From assembly GCA_027065245.1 (NCBI GenBank), contig JAMOOS010000346.1, positions 1-5,378 of the forward strand: 5,378 bases of DNA, read 5' to 3'. Each line of letters begins with the position of its first letter. Positions within the stretch are counted from its first letter, which is position 1. This stretch comes from Desulfuromonadaceae bacterium. Lineage in GTDB: Bacteria; Desulfobacterota; Desulfuromonadia; Desulfuromonadales; Desulfuromonadaceae. Shown here piece after piece: positions 1 through 4,809 of the stretch. The notes beneath the pieces are model-generated. The model searched no databases. It was not told the DNA's origin and saw only the letters and a list, made by a program, of their open reading frames with translations. A program made the position numbers and the translations under genes.

Positions 1-237
1 TACTTCGCTCTGTTCCACCTGGTTATGGCTGGCGATGGCGGCGCTCAGTTCGTGACAGTCGGGATCGGGATAGGCGGCCAGAGTGCCGATATTGGCGCTG
101 ATAACGGCACGCAGCCAGCGTGGCGGTCCCAACGGATTGAGGTTGGCGGAAAAGTCGCATATCTCCTCCGGCGCCAGGCCGCTTATCTCACTGAGACGGC
201 GCAGGTTGCCGCCGTGCTGATGGTGTAACTGTTCCAC
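1..237 (-). CDS. cobD: CobD, L-threonine-O-3-phosphate decarboxylase, N-terminal 79 residues (partial)
   Basis: PLP-dependent, HisC-like aminotransferase-fold enzyme that decarboxylates L-threonine O-3-phosphate to (R)-1-aminopropan-2-ol O-2-phosphate, the linker between the corrin ring and the nucleotide loop. Only the N-terminus is present; the frame is open to the left edge, so the PLP lysine cannot be seen. Visible family marks are HGGNL (residues 8-12), DFSANLNPLGPP (28-39) and YPDPDC (56-61), the typical CobD opening. The start is a GTG directly after the cobS TAA, with no gap, preceded by a G-rich AGGGGGG at 242-248 as Shine-Dalgarno. The zero gap suggests translational coupling to cobS. 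Related aminotransferases such as HisC share the fold, but the HGGNL/DFSANLNPLGPP combination and the B12 context favour CobD. Confidence 0.9.
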   Translation of the reverse strand, partial: MEQLHHQHGGNLRRLSEISGLAPEEICDFSANLNPLGPPRWLRAVISANIGTLAAYPDPDCHELSAAIASHNQVEQSEV

Positions 238-1011
238 TTATCCCCCCTGATGGAGTAGCGCCAGTACCACCAGCGCTGGCAGCAGCTCGGTCAGTTCACA
301 CGCCGCTCCCAAGGTATCGCCGGTGAGACCACCGATGCGGCGGCGGCAGTAAGCGGCAAAGGCGCAGCTGAACGCAGCGCAGATAGCGGTCAGCGTCAGA
401 GCGGTGCCGCCGCCCACAGACAGCGCCGCCAGCAGCAGCAGCGCCAGTGCCGTTATCGCCTGGCGCGGGCGACTGTTGTCGTTGGTGATGCTGGCCAGCC
501 CGCCGCCGCTGCGGGCGTAGGGGAGGAGAACATTGTTGATGACGATGGCGCAGCGTCCCGCCAGCGGAGTAAGCACAATCACCGCGTAGCGTGCCGTCGG
601 CGGCAGCGCTGCCAGGGCGGCAAACTTGAGCAGCATTACCGCCACAATGGCAAACACCGCCATGGGCCCGCAGCAGCTGTCCTTCATAATCTCCAGCATC
701 CGCTCGCGCCCGCGCGAACTCATAAAAGCGTCAGCACTGTCGCCGAGGCCGTCCAGATGCAGGCCGCCGGAAATCGCTACCAGCATTATCACCGTAGTGG
801 CACTGGCCACCACAGTAGAGCCGCACAGTTGCAGCACCAGCCAGTCGCCGCTGGCGACGGCCAGACCGATGAGCAGTCCCACCGGCGCAAACCACACCAG
901 ACTGCGTGCCAGAGCCTGCTGGCCACCGCACCAGGCGGCGGGCAGGCGGACGACGGTTAAAAATGTGATGGCGGCGCACAGCGGTTGCGTAATGGTTCTT
1001 GTCGCGGACAA
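238..1011 (-). CDS. cobS: CobS, adenosylcobinamide-GDP ribazoletransferase (cobalamin synthase)
   Basis: Integral membrane enzyme that joins adenosylcobinamide-GDP to alpha-ribazole (or its 5'-phosphate), releasing GMP, in the last assembly of the nucleotide loop. The 257-residue product is of normal family length. It is strongly hydrophobic, with membrane-type stretches near residues 36-55, 65-81, 117-136, 142-160, 184-222 and 243-254. The diagnostic acidic motif GGLHLDGLGDSADA is at 82-95 and GDTLGA is at 231-236. The MKDS segment (109-112) is followed by CCGPM, where I would expect an Arg after Ser in many homologues; this is a mild oddity. The start is TTG: an in-frame TAA (the toxin stop) lies only two codons upstream, so no ATG or GTG is possible farther out, and AAAAGG at 1021-1026 sits 9 nt before the TTG. 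cobS lies between the toxin gene (6-nt gap) and cobD (0-nt gap). Confidence 0.95.
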   Translation of the reverse strand: MSATRTITQPLCAAITFLTVVRLPAAWCGGQQALARSLVWFAPVGLLIGLAVASGDWLVLQLCGSTVVASATTVIMLVAISGGLHLDGLGDSADAFMSSRGRERMLEIMKDSCCGPMAVFAIVAVMLLKFAALAALPPTARYAVIVLTPLAGRCAIVINNVLLPYARSGGGLASITNDNSRPRQAITALALLLLAALSVGGGTALTLTAICAAFSCAFAAYCRRRIGGLTGDTLGAACELTELLPALVVLALLHQGG

Positions 1012-1017
1012 ATTGAG

Positions 1018-1314
1018 TTACCTTTTGCTGTCGGTTGTAGTTGTGTTGCGCAGATAAATCTCGCGCCGGTGGCCGATGGCGAGAGCGAGCACGACAAGGT
1101 GCTCTGCCTCAATCCGGCAGATGACGCGGTAGGTGCCAATGCGGTAACGCCACAGGCCGTTTAAATCGCCGCGTAGCGGTTCGCCGAAATGGCGCGGATT
1201 TTTGCAGCCGTTGATACGCTCGTCCAGCCAGTCGAGCAGCCGCCGCTGCACCGGACGGTCGAGCTTTTTCAGCTGCTTTTCAGCGCAGGAGCTGATTTCA
1301 ACTGTCCAGGCCAA
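1018..1314 (-). CDS. relE: RelE/ParE-superfamily type II toxin
   Basis: Small basic protein of 98 residues, matching the RelE-type mRNA-interferase toxins: LAWTVEIS start, AEKQLKKLD helix, NPRHFGEPL (39-47), WRYRIG (55-60), YRVIC (62-66) and HRREIY near the C-terminus (82-87). RelE toxins usually cleave mRNA on the ribosome and are neutralised by the antitoxin encoded just upstream. I choose the TTG at 1314 because AGGA at 1321-1324 lies 6 nt before it and the protein then opens with the usual AWTVE strand. A longer reading from another TTG at 1335 would add seven residues with no family match. The gene overlaps the antitoxin end by 17 bp, so the two are probably translationally coupled. ParE-type gyrase poisons share the fold; the WRYRIG..YRVI..I...HR..VY-like pattern favours RelE, though activity cannot be read from sequence alone. 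The arginine-rich segments look intact, with no sign of decay. Confidence 0.88.
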   Translation of the reverse strand: MAWTVEISSCAEKQLKKLDRPVQRRLLDWLDERINGCKNPRHFGEPLRGDLNGLWRYRIGTYRVICRIEAEHLVVLALAIGHRREIYLRNTTTTDSKR

Positions 1315-1510
1315 GGTCTTTCCTGACTGCGGCAATGGATTTGCTGCCGCTCATGCCGGTCAGGGCCAGCCGCGCCAGTTCCAGGTCTTCGTTATCTTCC
1401 AGATAGCGGACTATCGCCTCGCGGACAATGGCACTGCGATTGCTGCCACGGGCTTTTACCAGCAGATCCAGTTGTCGCTCCAGCTCTTCTTCCAGACGGA
1501 TTGCCAACAT
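1298..1510 (-). CDS. Ribbon-helix-helix (CopG/RelB-like) antitoxin of the RelE-type pair
   Basis: A 70-residue protein. Residues 2-40 fit a ribbon-helix-helix DNA-binding domain: an N-terminal strand (LAIRL), helix A (EEELERQLDLLVKARG), the SNRSAIVREAI turn/helix B and a final YLED. The C-terminal part (LELARLAL...AAVRKDLGLDS) is the kind of tail that wraps the cognate toxin. It should bind the toxin and repress its own promoter. The ATG is preceded by a perfect AGGAGG at 1520-1525 with 9-nt spacing, much stronger than the toxin site, fitting excess antitoxin synthesis. The stop overlaps the toxin start by 17 bp. The module has its own promoter (1543-1571) and lies between bzaF and cobS, an unusual place within a cofactor operon. 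Confidence is high for the fold and pairing; the exact antitoxin family name is less sure. Confidence 0.87.
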   Translation of the reverse strand: MLAIRLEEELERQLDLLVKARGSNRSAIVREAIVRYLEDNEDLELARLALTGMSGSKSIAAVRKDLGLDS

Positions 1511-1534
1511 GGGTATGTTCCTCCTGTCATTATT

Positions 1535-1550
1535 TGTATAACAATGTATA
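1535..1550. promoter_or_regulatory. Putative antitoxin operator: direct repeats TGTATA spaced by one helical turn
   Basis: TGTATA occurs at 1535-1540 and again at 1545-1550, exactly 10 bp apart, with TTGT/ACAA flanking arms (1534-1537 and 1541-1544) giving partial dyad symmetry. Ribbon-helix-helix repressors commonly bind short repeats on one face of the helix. These repeats overlap the predicted -10 region, so binding would block RNA polymerase. The repeat is seen directly; the operator role is inferred. Confidence 0.5.
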
Positions 1551-1571
1551 GCGATGCCGGATAGCTGTCAA
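1543..1571 (-). promoter_or_regulatory. Predicted sigma-70 promoter of the toxin-antitoxin module
   Basis: On the minus strand a perfect TTGACA (1571-1566) is followed after 17 nt by TACATT (1548-1543, 4 of 6 consensus). A TATACA at 1550-1545 gives an alternative -10 with a shorter 15-nt spacer. It lies in a locally AT-rich spacer between the bzaF stop and the antitoxin ATG. It could also drive the downstream cobS and cobD. It is placed by eye; no start site is known. Confidence 0.6.
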
Positions 1572-1585
1572 ACAGTGGTGTGGTT

Positions 1586-2893
1586 TTACTCTTTATCTCC
1601 AGCTAGATCGGCGTGGAACAGTTTGCCGCTGCCGTTGGCGGCGCAGAACTCGCCGCACATGGTGCAGGTTTTTTCATCTTCCGGCGTGCGCGAGGCGCGG
1701 ATGGCGCGGGCTTCTTCCGGCAGCAGTGCCAGCTTAAACTGTTCCTCCCAGTCCAGGTCGCGGCGCGCCTTGCTGATGAGCTTATCGCGCTGACGCCCTT
1801 TGTCGGGATACTTGTTCATATCGCCGATGTAAGTGGCCACGCGGGCGGCGTGAACCCCGGCGCGTACATCTTCCTCGTTGGGCAGGGCCAGGTGCTCCGC
1901 CGGAGTGATGTAGCAGATCAGGTCGGCACCGTAGCGGGCCGACTGCGCCGCGCCGATGGCGGCGCTGATGTGGTCGAAGCCGGGAGTGGCATCGGTGGAG
2001 ATGGGGCCGAGCATGTAGTAGGGGGCTTCGTCGCTCATCCGTTTCTGGATGATGATGTTGGCTTCCACCTCGTCCAGCGGCATGTGTCCTGGCCCTTCCA
2101 CCAGCATCTGGCAGCCCATCTCGCGGCCAATCTGGGCCAGTTCGCAGTTGATAATCAGCTCCTGCATCTGGGCGCGGTCGTGGCTGTCGTGGATGGCGCC
2201 AGCGCGCAGACCGTTGCCCAGGGACAGGCATACGTCGTATTTTTTCAGGATATTCACCACGCGGTCAAAGTGTTCATACAGTGGGTTTTCGCGCTGGTTA
2301 TGTTCCATCCACGCCACCATGGTGGTGCCGCCCTTGCTTACCAGCCCGCCGTAACGGTAGTGCTGTTTGCGCAGGCGTTCGATGGTGTAGCGGTTGATGC
2401 CGCAGTGGATGGCCATGAACGCCAGACCGTCGTCACACTGTTTTTCGATAAGATCGAACAGCTCTTCCGGGTCGAGTTTTTCCGGGCGGCCATGTTTGCG
2501 TGCCGCGTCGCAAAAAGCCTGATACAGCGGTACGTTGCCCACGGGCAGATTGACTGCCGCCAGCACCTCGCGGCGCACCCGGTCGAGATTGCCACCCACC
2601 GACAGCTCCATCAGGGTATCGGCGCCCGCTTCTTCGGCGATCTTGGCCTTGCGTACCTCGGCGGCGTAGTCGACGATATCGGACGAGGTGCCGATGGAGG
2701 CGTTGACCTTGGTTCGCAATCCCTTGCCGATGCCCACCGCTACGGGCTTGCTGTTTATGTTGTTGGGGATAACTATTTTGCCCGCCGCCACCATGGCGCA
2801 GATATATTCGGCATCAATGTTTTCCGTGTCAGCCACCGCCTGCATCTGGGCGGTGATGGTACCGTTCACGGCGTGTTCTACCTGGGTAAGCAT
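1586..2893 (-). CDS. bzaF: BzaF-type 5-hydroxybenzimidazole synthase (ThiC-family radical SAM enzyme)
   Basis: A 435-residue ThiC-superfamily protein. Family marks are a complete core including NNINSKPVAVGIGKGLRTKVNAS (near 44-66), a metal/substrate-site region with AIHCGIN (161-167), EGPGHMPL (266-273), GPISTDATPGFDHI (296-309) and CYITPAEHL (327-335), and C-terminal cluster cysteines C410, C413 and C417. ThiC converts aminoimidazole ribotide (AIR) to the thiamin pyrimidine. The paralogue BzaF converts AIR to 5-hydroxybenzimidazole, the oxygen-independent lower ligand of some cobamides. Sequence alone cannot separate them by eye; I favour BzaF because the gene sits between cobT and cobS with no thiamin gene in the window. 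The cysteine spacing is CX2CX3C, one residue shorter than the CX2CX4C of the well-studied long ThiC enzymes, as I recall for short forms. The ATG at 2893 has AAGGA at 2903-2907, 9 nt upstream. The frame stays open farther upstream through the repeat element, so an N-terminally extended form is formally possible. Confidence 0.8.
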   Translation of the reverse strand: MLTQVEHAVNGTITAQMQAVADTENIDAEYICAMVAAGKIVIPNNINSKPVAVGIGKGLRTKVNASIGTSSDIVDYAAEVRKAKIAEEAGADTLMELSVGGNLDRVRREVLAAVNLPVGNVPLYQAFCDAARKHGRPEKLDPEELFDLIEKQCDDGLAFMAIHCGINRYTIERLRKQHYRYGGLVSKGGTTMVAWMEHNQRENPLYEHFDRVVNILKKYDVCLSLGNGLRAGAIHDSHDRAQMQELIINCELAQIGREMGCQMLVEGPGHMPLDEVEANIIIQKRMSDEAPYYMLGPISTDATPGFDHISAAIGAAQSARYGADLICYITPAEHLALPNEEDVRAGVHAARVATYIGDMNKYPDKGRQRDKLISKARRDLDWEEQFKLALLPEEARAIRASRTPEDEKTCTMCGEFCAANGSGKLFHADLAGDKE

Positions 2894-2981
2894 CTGGTAA
2901 TTTCCTTTTTTGTTGTGTATGTGGTGCGGTTGCCCGCGCGGCAAAATCCGCCACCGTTCCCACCCAAGGCCGGGCCAGCGC
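2894..2981 (-). other. 88-bp leader between the repeat element and bzaF
   Basis: Apart from the AAGGA Shine-Dalgarno at 2903-2907, I see no convincing promoter, terminator or riboswitch core here. It includes a short possible stem, GCGG/CCGC, around an ATTTTG loop (roughly 2939-2952). It is too short for a cobalamin riboswitch and lacks recognisable TPP-riboswitch boxes. The bzaF frame is open across it. Confidence 0.4.
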
Positions 2982-3150
2982 CTAGGAGCCTGTCGGACTT
3001 TCCATGCATCGGCTGCAAAACCGCCTGGCCGGTGCATATTTCCGCTCCTTTTCGACCAATAGCTACAGCTATTAGCCTTCAAACGAGCGAAAATCTGTCC
3101 TCGACCAGTCGATTTTTCGCTTCAATCCGTAAAGCCCGACAGACTCCTAG
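2982..3150. repeat. 169-bp palindromic MITE-like element with 20-bp terminal inverted repeats
   Basis: The left end CTAGGAGCCTGTCGGACTTT (2982-3001) and the reverse complement of the right end (3131-3150) agree at 18 of 20 positions. The ends begin and finish with CTAG, which may be part of the repeat or a 4-bp target duplication of the kind some IS5-type elements make. The exact middle is a perfect 7-bp palindrome, AATAGCT/AGCTATT (3058-3064 and 3067-3073). Moving outward, CGCTC/GAGCG (3043-3047 and 3085-3089) and CTGG/CCAG blocks pair about the same centre. Each half also has its own stem: ATGCATCGG with CCGGTGCAT (3004-3012, 3029-3037), and GCGAAAAT with ATTTTTCGC (3087-3094, 3112-3120) around TCGACCAGTCGA. 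No transposase gene fits inside, so it would be non-autonomous. It sits 16 bp after the cobT stop and would be transcribed as a long hairpin. Confidence 0.8.
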
Positions 3151-3166
3151 TTTGCCGCTGTCAGAT

Positions 3167-4249
3167 TTACCTCTTCTCCGGCCCGGAAACCGCCGCTTCG
3201 GCAAAGGTGGCTACTTCGGTCAGTACCGCCACGGCGGCGTCGACGATGTTGAAGGCCAGCGCCGCGCCGGTTCCTTCGCCCAGACGCAGGTTGAGGTCCA
3301 GCAGCGGTTGTTTGTCCAGGTGCTGCAGCGCAATGTGCTGCCCCTGCTCCACGCTGCGGTGCCCGGCGATCATGTAGTCGCGGCTGGCCGGGGCCAGACT
3401 GGCGGCGAGCAGGGCGGCGGCGCTGGAGATAACCCCGTCTATAACCACCGGCTTGCCCTGGGCGGCGCTGCCGAGTATCAGCCCGGCGATGGCGCCGATT
3501 TCAAAACCGCCCACCTTTGCCAGCACATCCACGGCATCGTCGGGGTCGGGCTGGTGCAGTTTGAGCGCCTGTTCCAGCACCGCTATCTTGCGTTGCAGAG
3601 CGGCGTCGTCAAGGCCGGTGCCGCGCCCGGTTACTTCGGCGGCGCTCCGGCGGCAGATGGTGGCGATGATGGCGCTGGATGGGCTGGTGTTGCCGATACC
3701 CATATCGCCGGTGGCGAATATATCCACCCGGTCGCCCAACTGTTGTGCCACTGTTATCCCCACTTCCAGCGCCTGTTCGGCCTGGTGTCGGCTCATGGCC
3801 GCTTGTTGGGCGAAGTTGGCACTGCCGGGGGCGATTTTGCGGTGCAGCAGGTTGTCAAAGGCGGATAAGTCGCTCAAATCGGCGGCCACCCCCACGTCAA
3901 CCACTGTTACTGCGGCACCGCACTGGCGTGCCAGGGCGTTGATGCTGGCCTTTTCGTTGCAGAAGTTGCGCACCATCTCCCGTGTTACCTCCTGTGGGAA
4001 TTTGCTTACCCCGGCGGAGACAATGCCGTGATCGGCGGCCATAACCACCACCATTTTGCGTTGCAGACACGGGTGCATGGTGGCGCACATGGCGGCCAGG
4101 TCTTCAGCCAGATCCTGCAGTTGCCCCAAGGCCCAATGAGGGATGGCCAGTTGCTCCAGCCGCTGGCGGGCGCAGGCGCGGGTGGCGCTATCGGCGCTGG
4201 TGATAGCTGCGATGGTGTCGTTCAGTAGAGAAGAAGAGGCAGTGTTCAT
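3167..4249 (-). CDS. cobT: CobT, nicotinate-nucleotide--dimethylbenzimidazole phosphoribosyltransferase
   Basis: Transfers phosphoribose from nicotinate mononucleotide to the lower-ligand base, giving the alpha-ribotide (alpha-ribazole 5'-phosphate or its 5-hydroxy analogue) and nicotinate. The 360-residue length is close to the well-known Salmonella enzyme. Clear motifs are AADHGI (71-76), GDMGIGNTSPSSAI (181-194), KVGGFEIGAIAGLILG and PVVIDGVISSAAAL in the middle, and LGEGTGA near the C-terminus; its Glu (about residue 325) corresponds to the catalytic base. The ATG overlaps the cobU stop as ATGA, and AGG at 4257-4259 lies 7 nt upstream, so I take this start over in-frame starts farther up, which would run deep into cobU. 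With bzaF next in the operon, the natural substrate is probably 5-hydroxybenzimidazole rather than 5,6-dimethylbenzimidazole; that is an inference from context. Confidence 0.96.
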   Translation of the reverse strand: MNTASSSLLNDTIAAITSADSATRACARQRLEQLAIPHWALGQLQDLAEDLAAMCATMHPCLQRKMVVVMAADHGIVSAGVSKFPQEVTREMVRNFCNEKASINALARQCGAAVTVVDVGVAADLSDLSAFDNLLHRKIAPGSANFAQQAAMSRHQAEQALEVGITVAQQLGDRVDIFATGDMGIGNTSPSSAIIATICRRSAAEVTGRGTGLDDAALQRKIAVLEQALKLHQPDPDDAVDVLAKVGGFEIGAIAGLILGSAAQGKPVVIDGVISSAAALLAASLAPASRDYMIAGHRSVEQGQHIALQHLDKQPLLDLNLRLGEGTGAALAFNIVDAAVAVLTEVATFAEAAVSGPEKR

Positions 4250-4809
4250 GATTCGACCTGTGATTTGATGGTTAACGGCTGTCCGGCGACGACAAAGATC
4301 ACCTCGGTGGCGGCGGCGGCGATACACTGATTGCAGCGCCCGGCCAGATCGCAGAAACGGCGGCTGGCGGCGTCGGCGCCGATGAGTCCCATGCCCAATT
4401 CGTTGCTGACAAAAATTACCGTGCCGGTCACGGCGGCGGCGGCGCTGATAACGGCGGCGCAGTGATGCGCCATCTCCTCTTCAGTGGGTAGTGGCAACTG
4501 CTGCTGCGTGGCGTGGTAGAGCAGGTTGTTTACCCACAGGGTCAGGCAGTCCACCAGCACCACCGCGCTGGAGCGGCATTGTTCCAGCGCCGTTGCCAGG
4601 TACAGTGGTTCCTCCACGGTGTGCCAGCGCTGGCCGGCACGGCGCTGCCGATGACGGGCAATGCGCGCGTCCATTTCGGCATCAATACGCGGGCAGGTGG
4701 CGATATAACTGCGTTGCCCACCGATGGCGGAGGCGCGGTGCTCGGCATAGGCGCTCTTGCCGCTGCGGTTGCCACCAGTTACCAGAACGATATTGTCAAC
4801 AGTGTTCAT
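4246..4809 (-). CDS. cobU: CobU, adenosylcobinamide kinase / adenosylcobinamide-phosphate guanylyltransferase
   Basis: Bifunctional cytoplasmic enzyme that phosphorylates adenosylcobinamide and then transfers GMP to give adenosylcobinamide-GDP, the CobS substrate. The 187-residue product has normal family length. The P-loop GGNRSGKS is at residues 12-19; many homologues have Ala where this has Asn. RIARHRQRR includes His53, which lines up with the guanylylated His of the Salmonella enzyme. DCLTLWVNNLL and VSNELGMGLIG follow, then the FCDLAGRCNQ.IA..A.EV.FVVAGQPL ending typical of CobU. The ATG overlaps the end of cobC by 14 bp and has only a weak GGA at 4817-4819, 7 nt upstream, so coupling to cobC translation is likely. 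Its TGA overlaps the cobT ATG. Alanine-coding GCC/GCG runs make two short low-complexity stretches. Confidence 0.96.
   Translation of the reverse strand: MNTVDNIVLVTGGNRSGKSAYAEHRASAIGGQRSYIATCPRIDAEMDARIARHRQRRAGQRWHTVEEPLYLATALEQCRSSAVVLVDCLTLWVNNLLYHATQQQLPLPTEEEMAHHCAAVISAAAAVTGTVIFVSNELGMGLIGADAASRRFCDLAGRCNQCIAAAATEVIFVVAGQPLTIKSQVES

Noticed and set aside
626..1057. Plus-strand open frame of 143 codons antisense to cobS
   Set aside because: It lies opposite the well-supported cobS gene and extends past its start, with no recognisable domain.
1315..1335. Toxin start at the upstream TTG (1335)
   Set aside because: The extra seven residues match nothing in RelE proteins, while the TTG at 1314 has AGGA 6 nt upstream and gives the normal AWTVE opening.
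1586..2893. Plain thiC annotation (thiamin pyrimidine synthase)
   Set aside because: It cannot be excluded from sequence alone, but the position between cobT and cobS and the absence of thiamin genes make BzaF the better reading.
2982..3150. Intrinsic (Rho-independent) terminator after cobT
   Set aside because: The element can form strong stems, but I see no compact GC-rich hairpin followed by a U-run on the minus strand; its size and terminal repeats fit a mobile repeat better.
2894..3166. Cobalamin or TPP riboswitch in the only long gap
   Set aside because: Most of the gap is the palindromic repeat; the remaining 88 bp is too short for a cobalamin riboswitch, and I see no B12-box or TPP-box core.
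1613..3868. Plus-strand open frame of 751 codons antisense to bzaF, the repeat and cobT
   Set aside because: It runs across two clear minus-strand genes and the repeat element, shows no family motif, and reads as the low-complexity His/Val/Gly-rich shadow expected opposite GC-rich codons.
4305..4450. GGC/GCC triplet runs as a possible repeat tract
   Set aside because: They encode short alanine stretches in CobU and are explained by codon bias in GC-rich DNA.
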